From contig CAVZUK010000003.1 of assembly GCA_963778465.1 (NCBI GenBank), positions 2,418,001 through 2,482,000 of the forward strand: a stretch of DNA of 64,000 nt, given 5' to 3'. The stretch comes from CAVZBW01 sp963778465. GTDB taxonomy: Bacteria > Actinomycetota > Acidimicrobiia > Acidimicrobiales > RAAP-2. Numbering within the stretch: the stretch's first letter is position 1; every line of letters starts with the position of its first letter. The notes below the pieces were generated by a model that did not search any database, was not told the origin of the DNA, and was given only the letters and a program-made list of their open reading frames with translations. The translations under genes and the position numbers were made by a program. This document shows positions 44,315 through 53,728 of this stretch, in pieces.

Positions 44315-46263
44315 GCACCCGGACGCGGCGCCCGGCGGCCGCGGCGCGCCCTCGCGAGGCCCGCGCCCAGGGGTCCCCGCAGTCCGCCGCCCGCCCCCGC
44401 TCTTACAGCGAGCTCCCGTGGCCCAAGGCAGAGCCCGGGGACGTGCTCGTGCAGACTGCGCCGGCCGAGAAGAGACGGTCGCCGGCGCCCGCCCCGCAGT
44501 CGAGGCAGACCGGCGGGCGCACGAGGCGTCGCTCGCGGCGCCAGATGGCACCCCGGATCCGGCTGCTCCGGCTGATCCTCGTGCTGGTGCTCCTCGTGGT
44601 CGCCGGCCGGCTCGTGCAGATCCAGGTCATGGAGTCGCCGCACTACCAGGCGGCCGCTCGCGGGGAGCTGACGCAGACGGTCACGGTCCCGGCGTTGCGG
44701 GGTGGCATCTTCGACCGCAACGGCGCCCCGCTGGCACTGTCGATCCCGACCAAGACCGTTGTGGCCGACGACTTCCAGGTGCTCCACCCCGTGACGGAGG
44801 CCCAACAGCTGGCCCCGATGCTCGGTGTCCCGGCCGGCACCCTGGCCCACGAGCTCCATCTCCACTCGGGCTACGTGCCCCTGGTCAAGAACCTGTCCAA
44901 CGCGAAGGCGGCCAGGGTGGCGGCCATGAACCTCCCGGGCATCACGATGCTCGACAACTCCTATCGAGTCGACCCCGACGGCCAGCTGGCGCAGTCCATC
45001 CTCGGTGGCACCAACGCGTCGGAGAAGGGGAGTGGGGGCCTCGAGTACCAGTACCAGAAGCTGCTTGCCGGGACCCCGGGCCGCGAACAGCTGGTCGAGT
45101 CGACCGGGGGGGTCGTGCTCCCCCAGAGCGGGGCCACGCAGCTCGTCCCCGGCGAGGCGGGCACGGGCATCGAGCTGACGCTCGACGCCGGGCTCCAGTA
45201 CCAGACGGAGCAGGCGCTGGCCGCGGCGATCACCTCCACCCACGCGATCAACGGCACGGCGGTGGTCATGGACGTCAAGACGGGCCAGGTGCTCTCGATG
45301 GCCAACCTGATGGCGGCCCCCACGGGTTCGGTGTCCCAGGCGACGTCCAACCTGGCGGTGACCCAGACCTACGAGCCCGGCTCGGTGTTCAAGCTCGTCA
45401 CGTTCTCGGGGGCTCTGCAGGACGGGATCATCGATCCCAACAAGACGTTCTTCGTGCCGTCCTCCCTGAGCCTCGACGGATCGACCTTCCACGACGCCGA
45501 GCCCCACGGCGACGAGACGCTGACGGCCACGCAGATCCTGGCCGAGTCCTCCAACATCGGGACCTCGGAGATCGCCCAGGCGCTCGGGGAGGGCCGCCTG
45601 TTGTCCCAGATCCAGAACCTCGGCTTTGGCCAGAAGACCGGCTTGGACTTCCCGGGAGAGTCGGGTGGCATCGTCCTCGGCGCGTCCCAGTGGGAGCCGA
45701 CGGACTACGTGGACATGCCGATCGGGCAGGTGGACGCCACCACGGCCATGCAGGTCCTCGACATGATGAACTCCGTCGCCAACGGCGGCGTCATGGTGCA
45801 GCCGAAGCTCGTGCAGGCCAAGGTGGCCTCGGACGGCTCCGTCAAGGCGACGGCCCCCTCGGCCAGCCGCCAGGTCATGTCGACGTCGACCGCGTCACAG
45901 CTCAACAACATGCTCCAGCAGGTGGTGATCCAGGGCACTGGCACGACGGCATCGATCCCGGGCTACGACGTCGCCGGCAAGACGGGGACCGCCTCCATCC
46001 CCGACCCGGTCCACGGGGGCTACATCCCCAATGCCTACATGGCGAGCTTCGCGGGCTTCGCCCCCGCCGATCATCCGGTGTTCTCGGCGATCGTCGTGTT
46101 GAACCAGCCGACGCCGGCGTATGGGGGCACGGTCGCGGCGCCGGTGTTCTCCCAGGTCGTGGGGTATGCCCTGCACCACTACGGGATCCCGACCTCGCCA
46201 GGCGCCGGGACGACCTCCCCGCCGCCCGCGACCGGGAACAACCCGAGCCAGGACGTGACGTGA
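44311..46263 (+). CDS. ftsI: Septal penicillin-binding protein FtsI (PBP3)
   Basis: A 650-residue transpeptidase that cross-links septal peptidoglycan with FtsW. After about 75 basic cytoplasmic residues there is one membrane helix, a PBP dimerisation domain, and the transpeptidase motifs: Ser358-VFK361, Ser413-Ser-Asn415 and Lys557-Thr-Gly. The C terminus has a Pro/Thr-rich extracellular tail. The ATG overlaps the ftsL-like stop by 4 nt. Murein synthesis genes follow. Confidence 0.93.
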   Translation: MSTRTRRPAAAARPREARAQGSPQSAARPRSYSELPWPKAEPGDVLVQTAPAEKRRSPAPAPQSRQTGGRTRRRSRRQMAPRIRLLRLILVLVLLVVAGRLVQIQVMESPHYQAAARGELTQTVTVPALRGGIFDRNGAPLALSIPTKTVVADDFQVLHPVTEAQQLAPMLGVPAGTLAHELHLHSGYVPLVKNLSNAKAARVAAMNLPGITMLDNSYRVDPDGQLAQSILGGTNASEKGSGGLEYQYQKLLAGTPGREQLVESTGGVVLPQSGATQLVPGEAGTGIELTLDAGLQYQTEQALAAAITSTHAINGTAVVMDVKTGQVLSMANLMAAPTGSVSQATSNLAVTQTYEPGSVFKLVTFSGALQDGIIDPNKTFFVPSSLSLDGSTFHDAEPHGDETLTATQILAESSNIGTSEIAQALGEGRLLSQIQNLGFGQKTGLDFPGESGGIVLGASQWEPTDYVDMPIGQVDATTAMQVLDMMNSVANGGVMVQPKLVQAKVASDGSVKATAPSASRQVMSTSTASQLNNMLQQVVIQGTGTTASIPGYDVAGKTGTASIPDPVHGGYIPNAYMASFAGFAPADHPVFSAIVVLNQPTPAYGGTVAAPVFSQVVGYALHHYGIPTSPGAGTTSPPPATGNNPSQDVT

Positions 46264-46380
46264 GGCTGCGGGGAGCCAACTACCATCGGCGCCGCGGGTG
46301 GATCCGGGGAGCCGTCGAGTGCTCGGGGACGCCGGAGGCGCGTCGTCCGAACCACCCGCCGGTTGTCCTGTGATGAACGC

Positions 46381-47865
46381 GTGCAAATGACCTCCCTGCT
46401 CGACCCGTGCGCCGTGCTCACGACACGGGGCGATCCTGCGACGGCGGACGTCAGGGCCGTCGAGTACGACAGCCGCCAGGTCACCGAGGGCGCCCTCTTC
46501 TTCTGCCTGACCGGTTCGGCCTCCGACGGCCACGACTACGCAGAGGAGGCGCTCCGGCGCGGTGCGGTCGGCCTGGTCTGCGAGCGCCCGCTGGACCTGC
46601 GGACCGGCTTGGGCGTGCCGATCGTCCAGGTCCCGCCCGGCACGGCGCGCCAGGCCATGGCACGGGCGGCCGCCGCACTCCACGGGTACCCGGCGCAGGA
46701 CCTGCTGATGGTGGGGGTGACCGGCACCAACGGCAAGACGACGGTGACGCACCTCCTGGGCGAGATCCTGGGCCGGGTGGGCCACGCGGCGACGGTGATC
46801 GGCACGCTCGGAGGGCCCCGCACCACTCCCGAGGCGCCCGAGCTCCAGGCGCTCCTGGCAGAGGCCCGCGACGGCGCGGCGGCCGCCGGCCGTCCGGGGG
46901 CCGTCGCGATGGAGGTGTCGTCCCACGCCCTGGCCCAGAGCCGGGTAGACGGCATCATCTTCGACGTCGCGGTCTTTACGAACCTCAGCCACGATCACCT
47001 CGACTTCCACGGGACGATGGAGGCGTACGGGCAGGCCAAGGCCTCCCTCTTCACGCCGGAGCGGGCGCGCCGCGCAGTGGTGTGGACCGACGACCCGTGG
47101 GGCGACCGCATCCGCAGGTCGGCCCGGATCCCGGTGGTCGCCGTCGGGCGGGAGGCCGCCGGCGACGTGACGATCGCACCCGGTCGTACGACCCTCGTCT
47201 GGCGGGGGCACCACGTCGAGCTCTCCCTGTCCGGCGAGGTCAACGTGATCAACGCGCTGATCGCCGCCGAGACGGCCGTGACCCTCGGGGTGGACCCGCT
47301 GGCGGTCGCCGAGGCCCTCTCCCAGGTCCCGCCCGTCCCCGGTCGCATGGAGGTGGTGGTCGGTCCGACAGTGGGCGGCTCGGCGTTCCTCGTGTTGGTC
47401 GACTACGCACACACGCCGGAGAGCCTGCGTCTCGCGCTGGCCGATGCGCGCAGGATGACCGGCCCGGGCGGTCGGGTGCTCCTCGCCTTCGGCTGTGGTG
47501 GGGCACGCGACCGGGAGAAGCGTCCGTTGATGGGAGCGACCGCCTCCGAGGGTGCCGACGTGGTGGTCGTGACGTCCGACAACCCCCGCGACGAAGCGCC
47601 CGAGGCCATCGTGGCGGAGGTGCTGGCGGGTGTCGGCGCAGCGATGCCGGAGGGCCGGGTCTCGGCCGTCGTCGAGCGTCGCTCGGCGATCGAGGCCGTC
47701 CTCTCGGATGCCCGTCCCGGCGACGTCGTTCTGGTCTCCGGCAAGGGGCACGAGACCTACCAGGACCTGGGCGCCGAGGTCGTCGCCTTTGACGACCGCG
47801 AGGTCGTACGCGACATCCTGGCGCTGGCCCGGGACGGGGGCAGCCAGAGCCCCGGGGGCCGGTGA
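46381..47865 (+). CDS. murE: UDP-MurNAc-tripeptide synthetase MurE
   Basis: A 494-residue Mur ligase with GTNGKT at residues 115-120 and the MurE-type chain after it. The substrate motif DNPR at 400-403 is that of enzymes adding meso-diaminopimelate, which predicts DAP-type peptidoglycan. ATG and GTG starts a few codons apart are possible; GTG at 46381 is used. The next gene is mraY after 3 nt, so the usual murF is not between them. Confidence 0.92.
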   Translation: MQMTSLLDPCAVLTTRGDPATADVRAVEYDSRQVTEGALFFCLTGSASDGHDYAEEALRRGAVGLVCERPLDLRTGLGVPIVQVPPGTARQAMARAAAALHGYPAQDLLMVGVTGTNGKTTVTHLLGEILGRVGHAATVIGTLGGPRTTPEAPELQALLAEARDGAAAAGRPGAVAMEVSSHALAQSRVDGIIFDVAVFTNLSHDHLDFHGTMEAYGQAKASLFTPERARRAVVWTDDPWGDRIRRSARIPVVAVGREAAGDVTIAPGRTTLVWRGHHVELSLSGEVNVINALIAAETAVTLGVDPLAVAEALSQVPPVPGRMEVVVGPTVGGSAFLVLVDYAHTPESLRLALADARRMTGPGGRVLLAFGCGGARDREKRPLMGATASEGADVVVVTSDNPRDEAPEAIVAEVLAGVGAAMPEGRVSAVVERRSAIEAVLSDARPGDVVLVSGKGHETYQDLGAEVVAFDDREVVRDILALARDGGSQSPGGR

Positions 47866-47868
47866 GCA

Positions 47869-48906
47869 GTGGTCTCGCTCATGGCGGCGGGGGGAATCGC
47901 CTTCCTGGTCGCGGTCTTCCTCACTCCCGCGCTCATCGGATGGCTCCGCCGCCAGCGGATCGGGCAGCACATCCGGGAGGACGGACCGCCGACGCACAGC
48001 GTCAAGGCGGGCACCCCCACCATGGGCGGGGTGGCCATCATCATCGCCGTGATCCTGGGCTTTCTCGTAAGCCACGCCGGCACCGCCGTGCACCACATCT
48101 ACCCGAGCGGCATCCTCCTGCTGCTCGCCGTCGTCACGTTTGGGGCGATCGGCCTCGTCGACGACTGGATCAAGGTCCGTCACCGACGCAGCCTGGGCCT
48201 GAACAAACGTGCCAAGTCGATCACGCAGATCCTCGCGGGGGTGCTCTTCTCCGAGCTGGCGCTGCACTGGGCGCACGTGTCGACGGCGTTGTCCTTCACC
48301 CGCTGGAACTATCCGGGCATCGACCTCGGCGAGGTCGGTTGGGTGGTGTTCGCCACGCTGGTGCTCGTGGGTTCGTCCAACGCGGTCAATCTGACGGACG
48401 GCCTGGACGGCTTGGCGGCCGGGTCCGCCACGTTCTGCTTCGCGGTGCTCGGGGTGATCGGCTACTGGCAGTTCCGCCACTTCGCCATCTATCGGGTGGG
48501 ATCGGCGCTCGACATGGCCCTCGCGGCCGTGGCGCTGGCCGGCGGCTGTCTCGGCTTCTTGTGGTGGAACGCCGCCCCCGCACGCATCTACATGGGCGAC
48601 ACGGGGTCGCTCGCGATCGGGTCGGGACTGGCAGCGCTGTGCCTGCTCATGAACCTCGACCTCTTGCTGCCGATCATCGGCGGGCTCTTCGTGATCGTCA
48701 CGCTCTCGGTGATCGTCCAGGTGATCAGCTTCCGGTTGTTCGGCCGGCGGGTCTTCCGGATGGCACCGCTGCATCATCACTTCGAGATCAAGGGGTGGCC
48801 GGAGACCACGGTCATCGTCCGCTTCTGGATCCTGGCGGGGCTCTTCGCCGCCCTCGGCCTCGGGATCTTCTACGGCGACTTCCTGTCGGTCGCCAAGGTG
48901 GGGTGA
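47869..48906 (+). CDS. mraY: Phospho-MurNAc-pentapeptide translocase MraY
   Basis: A 345-residue membrane enzyme with about ten helices that transfers phospho-MurNAc-pentapeptide to undecaprenyl phosphate, making lipid I. Conserved parts are GTPTMGG near residue 44, LVDDWIKV near 98, SSNAVNLTDGLDGLAAG near 168, and the cytoplasmic PLHHHFEIKG near 300. It lies 3 nt after murE and 4 nt before ftsW, leaving no room for murF or murD. Confidence 0.93.
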   Translation: MVSLMAAGGIAFLVAVFLTPALIGWLRRQRIGQHIREDGPPTHSVKAGTPTMGGVAIIIAVILGFLVSHAGTAVHHIYPSGILLLLAVVTFGAIGLVDDWIKVRHRRSLGLNKRAKSITQILAGVLFSELALHWAHVSTALSFTRWNYPGIDLGEVGWVVFATLVLVGSSNAVNLTDGLDGLAAGSATFCFAVLGVIGYWQFRHFAIYRVGSALDMALAAVALAGGCLGFLWWNAAPARIYMGDTGSLAIGSGLAALCLLMNLDLLLPIIGGLFVIVTLSVIVQVISFRLFGRRVFRMAPLHHHFEIKGWPETTVIVRFWILAGLFAALGLGIFYGDFLSVAKVG

Positions 48907-48910
48907 GCGC

Positions 48911-50179
48911 GTGGCGACGAAGGGGAGCTCGGTGAGATCGGTCGCCCTCGACGAGAGGGGTCCGAGGGAGGCGCCCCGGCATCTCCGGGTGGTGGCCGGG
49001 TCGGAGTCCCGGTCCCGCCGGAGCGGAGGGCTGGCGGAGGCGATCCGCCGGGCGCCTACGGCTTCGATCATCCTCGGGCTGACGCTCCTGCTGTGCCTGG
49101 TCGGCCTCGTGATGGTCGGGTCGGCGTCGACGGTGATCTCCATCAGCCTCTACGGATCCCCCTACTCCCTCGAGATCCGCGAGGTCATGTGGATGGCGCT
49201 CGGTGCCGTGGGCCTCGTCCTGGCGTACCGGGTCGACTACCACACCTGGTGCAAGTTCCGGATCCCCCTGCTCGTGGTCACCCTGGCGATGCTCGCCGCC
49301 GTGCTCGTCGGGGGACACAGCGCGCAGGGCGCCAGCCGCTGGCTGGGCGTGGGGCAGCTCCGGATCCAACCCTCCGAGCTCATGAAGCTGGCGCTCGCCA
49401 TCTTCGGCGCCGATCTCGTGGCGAGGCGGGCACAGCGGGGTGCAAGGGTCCGGGCCATCGTCATGCCCCTGGCGCTCGTCGCGGGCCTGAGCGCCGCCCT
49501 GATCCTCATGCAGCCCGACATGGGCACGGCCCTGGTGATCGCCGCCATCACCCTCGCACTGCTCTTCGGCAGCGGCATGCCGATGGGTCCGGTGATGAAA
49601 GTCCTCGGGCTCCTCACCGGCTTGGCCGTCGTGATCGCCCTCCTCGACCCCTACCGGCGGGCCAGGCTGCTCGCCTTCCTCGACCCCGGCGCCCACCAGT
49701 CCGGCTCGGGCTACCAGGTGCTGCAGTCGCTGATCGGGCTCGGGTCGGGGCACCTGACGGGACTCGGCCTGGGTGCCGGCCGCCAGAAGTGGGGCTTCCT
49801 ACCGAATGCGCACACCGACTTCATCTTCTCCGTCGTGGGGGAGGAGATGGGTCTCGTCGGCGCCCTGCTGGTGCTCGTCCTGCTCGGCGCACTGGCGTGG
49901 TTCGGGCTGCGAGCCGCGGCACGCGCTCCCGACCGATTCGGCAGCCTGCTCGCCATCGCGCTCGTCGCGTGGCTCACGAGCGAGACCGTGATCAACGTCG
50001 GGGCAGTGGTCGGCCTCCTGCCGGTGACGGGCATCCCCCTGCCCTTCATCTCCTTCGGCGGCTCCTCGCTCGTCATCACGATGTTCGCTGCCGGGATGCT
50101 CATGAACGTCGCTCGTCACGAGCGCCGACCACGGCGAGGTGCCGCGTCGCCAGGGGTAACGCTGCGACCCGTCTCTTGA
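48911..50179 (+). CDS. ftsW: Septal glycosyltransferase FtsW
   Basis: A 422-residue SEDS-family protein with about ten membrane helices. Family features are QGASRWLGVG and QPSELMKL near residue 150, EEMGLVGALLVL near 310, and the end of the catalytic region with LPVTGIPLPFISFGGSSL. It polymerises septal glycan with FtsI. A basic N-terminal extension of about 50 residues precedes the first helix. The GTG at 48911 is 4 nt after mraY. The next gene is murG. Confidence 0.9.
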   Translation: MATKGSSVRSVALDERGPREAPRHLRVVAGSESRSRRSGGLAEAIRRAPTASIILGLTLLLCLVGLVMVGSASTVISISLYGSPYSLEIREVMWMALGAVGLVLAYRVDYHTWCKFRIPLLVVTLAMLAAVLVGGHSAQGASRWLGVGQLRIQPSELMKLALAIFGADLVARRAQRGARVRAIVMPLALVAGLSAALILMQPDMGTALVIAAITLALLFGSGMPMGPVMKVLGLLTGLAVVIALLDPYRRARLLAFLDPGAHQSGSGYQVLQSLIGLGSGHLTGLGLGAGRQKWGFLPNAHTDFIFSVVGEEMGLVGALLVLVLLGALAWFGLRAAARAPDRFGSLLAIALVAWLTSETVINVGAVVGLLPVTGIPLPFISFGGSSLVITMFAAGMLMNVARHERRPRRGAASPGVTLRPVS

Positions 50180-50193
50180 GGGGGCCGCGAGGG

Positions 50194-51331
50194 GTGGAGC
50201 GCAGGTTCGCGGTGGTGGCCGGCGGCGGCACGGCAGGTCACGTGCTGCCGGTGCTGGCCGTGGCCCGGGCCCTCGCGGCACACGGCCACGATCCTTCCGA
50301 GATCGAGATCGTGGGCTCGAAGCGGGGTCAGGAGGCGACCGTCCTCCAGGCGGACGAGTTCCCCTACACCCTGCTGCCCGGCCGGGGGCTGGTGCGGCGG
50401 GCCACGCCCGCCGACCTGTGGGCCAACGGGCGTACGGCGGCGGACCTGTTCGCGGGCAACCGTTCAGGCGGTGTCGATGATGCGATCCTGGCGGCCGTCG
50501 GTCGTGGCCACGGTCGGTGGCTACGCCAGCTTCCCCGCAGGCGTCGCCGCGGCCATGCTGCGCATCCCCATCGTGCTCGTCAACACCGACGCGGTCCCCG
50601 GGCTGGTGCACCGGGTCCTCGACCGGGTGGCGGTGGCCAGCGCCGTCGCCTTCCCCGGCACCCCCCTGCGCAACGCCGTGGTGACGGGCTCCCCGGTCCG
50701 GGAGGACATGGGGCGCGTCGAGCGCACCCCCTCGTCGCGCCGGGCGGCGCGCCGGGAGCTCGAGATCCCCGAGGACCGGGACCTGGTCCTCGTGTTCGGG
50801 GGCTCGCTCGGGGCCCGGACCCTCAACCGGGCCGTGGAGGGACTGGTTCGGCGTTGGCGGGACCGCAAGGACATCGCGCTCTACCACGTGGTCGGCCGGC
50901 GGAATTGGGATCCCGCCCTCCAAGGCACCGACGGTGCGGAGGGATCCGGGGGACGCCTCTGGTACCGGGCGGTGCCCTTCGAGGACCGGATGCCCCTGCT
51001 CTACGAGGCCGCCGACCTGGCGGTGTGCCGGGCCGGAGCGATGACGGTCGGGGAGCTCGCCATCACGGGGGTACCGGCCGTGCTCGTTCCCCTGCCCGGT
51101 GCGCCGGACGACCACCAGACGGCCAACGCCCAGGTGCTCGTGCGGGCCGGGGCGGCCCGGATGCTCGCCGATGGGGCCTGCGACGCGGAGCGCCTTGGCG
51201 GGATGCTGGAGGAGCTGCTCGAGGACCCCCGGGGCCGTGCGGCGATGTCGGGAGCGGCGAGGGGCCTCGGATCGGTGGACGCCGCCCAGCGGGTGGCCGA
51301 GGTGGTGCTGGCACATGCCCGGCCCGGCTGA
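50194..51331 (+). CDS. murG: MurG glycosyltransferase, with a +1 frameshift
   Basis: MurG adds GlcNAc to lipid I to make lipid II. The N-terminal half starts with VVAGGGTAGHVLPVL and the C-terminal half ends in an acceptor/UDP-sugar region with VFGGSLGARTLNRA. The frame breaks near 50458: one extra A in GGCAACC turns the expected GTVQAVSMMRSW into a frame that runs on without it. Both halves are intact and conserved, so a sequencing error is likely. The GTG at 50194 or a TTG overlapping the ftsW stop may start it. It overlaps murC. Confidence 0.85.
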
Positions 51332-52724
51332 GCCGGCGCCGGGCGACGGGGCCGCGGTGGTCGATCTGCGCCCCCCGCGTCGCGTGCACGTGGTGGGGGT
51401 CGGAGGTGCCGGGATGAGCGGCATCGCCACGGTGCTGGCGGCCATGGGTCACCGGGTGACCGGGAGCGACCTCAAGGCGTCGCCGGTGACCGAGCGGCTC
51501 GGTGCCCTGGGCATCGAGGTGATGATCGGGCATCGGGCGGAGCAGGTCGAAGGTGCCGAGATCGTCACCTACTCGCCGGCCGTGCGAGAGGACAACCCCG
51601 AGCTGCGGCGCGCCGCCGAGCTGGGGACGGCCGTCCACGCCCGGTGGGAGATCCTGAGCGCCATCGCCCAGTCGCGGCGGAGCATCGCGGTGGCCGGGAC
51701 CCACGGCAAGACCACGACCTCGTCGATGCTGGCGCTCATCCTCGTGGAGAGCGGGCTGCGGCCGTCGTTCCTGATCGGCGCCGACATCAGCGATCTCGGG
51801 ACCAACGCCGTCTGGGACGACGGGGACTGGCTCATTCTCGAGGCCGACGAGAGCTTCGGTTCGTTCCGGGCGTTGCGGCCGGAGATCGGGGTCGTCACCA
51901 ATGTCGAGCCCGACCACCTGGACCATTACCGGAGCTTCGGGCACCTGCAGGAGGCGTTCGACCAATTCCTCGCCGGCGCCGGGGGCCCGAGGGTCGTCTG
52001 TGCCGACGACCCCGTGGCCTTCGAGCTCGGACGAGCCAACGACGCCCGGTCGGTGGGCACCAGTTCCGAGGCCGACGTGGTCATGGAGGGGGTCGAGCTG
52101 TCCCGCAGCGCGGTCGCCTTCGGGCTCCGGGAAGGGGCCAGCTCGCTCGGTCGGCTGACCGTCCCGGTGCCCGGCAAGCACAACGCCCGCAACGCGGCGG
52201 TGGCGGCCGTGACGGCCCTCGAGGCCGGGGCCCGTTTCGAGGAGATCGCCACCGCGCTCGCCCGGTTCGCCGGCGTGCCCAGGCGCTTCGAGTTCCGCGG
52301 CGAGTCGAGGGGCGTGACCTTCGTGGACGACTACGCCCACCTTCCGAGCGAGGTCGCCGCGACGCTCGAGGCGGCCCGCGCCGGGGGCTGGGCCAGGCTC
52401 GTGGTCGTCTTCCAACCGCACCGCTACTCCCGGACCGCCGCGCTGGCCCCGAGCTTCGCCCACGCCTTCGACCAGGCCGACGCGCTCGTGGTCACCGACG
52501 TCTACGGCGCAGGGGAGGCGCCCGTCCCCGGGGTCTCCGGCAGGCTGGTGGCCGACGCGGTGAGAGCCGCGGGGAGCGGTCCGCCCGTCACCTACGCGCC
52601 CGGGCGGGACGAGGTGCGACAGGTCGTCGCGGGGATGCTCCGGAACGGCGACCTCTGCTGCACGCTCGGAGCGGGCGACCTCACGACCCTCGCCGACGAA
52701 TTGATCGCACGGACCTCGTGGTGA
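51315..52724 (+). CDS. murC: UDP-MurNAc-L-alanine ligase MurC
   Basis: A 469-residue Mur ligase with VHVVGVGGAGMSGIA near the N terminus, then GTHGKTTTSSM near residue 132. Later typical parts are EADESFGSF and VDDYAHLPSEV. It adds L-alanine to UDP-MurNAc, the first step of the stem peptide. The ATG overlaps the end of murG by 17 nt, and murB follows after 34 nt. Confidence 0.92.
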   Translation: MPGPAEPAPGDGAAVVDLRPPRRVHVVGVGGAGMSGIATVLAAMGHRVTGSDLKASPVTERLGALGIEVMIGHRAEQVEGAEIVTYSPAVREDNPELRRAAELGTAVHARWEILSAIAQSRRSIAVAGTHGKTTTSSMLALILVESGLRPSFLIGADISDLGTNAVWDDGDWLILEADESFGSFRALRPEIGVVTNVEPDHLDHYRSFGHLQEAFDQFLAGAGGPRVVCADDPVAFELGRANDARSVGTSSEADVVMEGVELSRSAVAFGLREGASSLGRLTVPVPGKHNARNAAVAAVTALEAGARFEEIATALARFAGVPRRFEFRGESRGVTFVDDYAHLPSEVAATLEAARAGGWARLVVVFQPHRYSRTAALAPSFAHAFDQADALVVTDVYGAGEAPVPGVSGRLVADAVRAAGSGPPVTYAPGRDEVRQVVAGMLRNGDLCCTLGAGDLTTLADELIARTSW

Positions 52725-52758
52725 GGTCTGGCGCCGGGGGGCCGACGATGGGCGCGCC

Positions 52759-53709
52759 GTGGTAGGGGCGATCGACCGGGTCGAGGGCGAGCTCGAGGGT
52801 CTGGCGCTTCGGGATCAGCCCCTCGGTGCCTTGACGACGTACCGCGTCGGGGGACGGGCTGCGCTGCTGGCCGAGGTCCACGCCGAGTCCGAGGCCGAGG
52901 CGATCCGTCGCGCCCTGCGTGCCCATCCGTTGCCGGTGCTCGTCCTCGGCCGGGGCTCCAACATGCTCGTCGCCGACGCCGGATTCGCCGGTCTGGTCGT
53001 GCGTCCGGCCGGCCGCCTCGAGAGACTCGAGATCCCCGCTCGTGGGGGGCATGGCCTCGTGCCCGTGCGGGCCGGGAGCGCGCTCGCCCTCCCGCATCTG
53101 GCTCGGCGAACGGTCGAGGCCGGCCTGACCGGTCTCGAGTGGGCGGTGGGCGTACCGGGTTCGGTGGGGGGTGCGCTCCGGATGAACGCCGGAGGCCACG
53201 GTTCCGACGTGGCCGCGTCGCTGTTGCGGTACCGCTGGTTGGACCTCACCGGGGAGGACGGAGGAGACCGGGACGCCGCCTCGCTCCGTCTCGGCTACCG
53301 GAGCTCCGCGCTCGAGGCCGGCCACCTCGTGATCTGGGCCGAGTTCGGCCTCCGCCCCGGCGACCCCGGTGCCGGGCGGGAGGCGATCGCCGAGATCGTC
53401 CGCTGGCGCCGGCAGCATCAACCGGGTGGGAGCAACGCGGGATCGGTCTTCGCCAACCCTCCGGGCGATTCCGCAGGTCGCCTCATCGAGGCGAGCGGCC
53501 TCAAGGGCCGGCGCATCGGGACTGCGGTCGTCTCGCCCAAGCATGCCAACTTCATCCAGGCCGACGCGGGGGGATCCGCGAGTGACGTGTACCGCTTGAT
53601 GGAGTATGTGAGGGAGCAGGTGCTCCGCCGCCAGGGGGTGTACCTGCCCTCGGAGGTCCGTCTCGTCGGATTCGACGACCTCGAGGGAGAAGAGCCATCT
53701 CAGTCATAG
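52759..53709 (+). CDS. murB: UDP-N-acetylenolpyruvoylglucosamine reductase MurB
   Basis: A 316-residue FAD enzyme reducing UDP-GlcNAc-enolpyruvate to UDP-MurNAc. FAD-binding regions are YRVGGRAALLAEV near residue 29 and LGRGSNMLVADAGF near 62; GVPGSVGGALRMNAGGHG near 133 is also typical. GSVFANP and SPKHANF with the C-terminal region belong to the type I form. It starts with GTG 34 nt after murC, and the stop lies 19 nt before ftsQ. Confidence 0.92.
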   Translation: MVGAIDRVEGELEGLALRDQPLGALTTYRVGGRAALLAEVHAESEAEAIRRALRAHPLPVLVLGRGSNMLVADAGFAGLVVRPAGRLERLEIPARGGHGLVPVRAGSALALPHLARRTVEAGLTGLEWAVGVPGSVGGALRMNAGGHGSDVAASLLRYRWLDLTGEDGGDRDAASLRLGYRSSALEAGHLVIWAEFGLRPGDPGAGREAIAEIVRWRRQHQPGGSNAGSVFANPPGDSAGRLIEASGLKGRRIGTAVVSPKHANFIQADAGGSASDVYRLMEYVREQVLRRQGVYLPSEVRLVGFDDLEGEEPSQS

Positions 53710-53728
53710 AGAGCACCGGGAGCCTGGC

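Noticed and set aside
45895..49143. A very long open reading frame on the minus strand across the dcw cluster
   Set aside because: It is antisense to ftsI, murE and mraY, which have unmistakable motifs. Its composition (Arg/Asp/His rich) is typical of antisense frames in GC-rich DNA.
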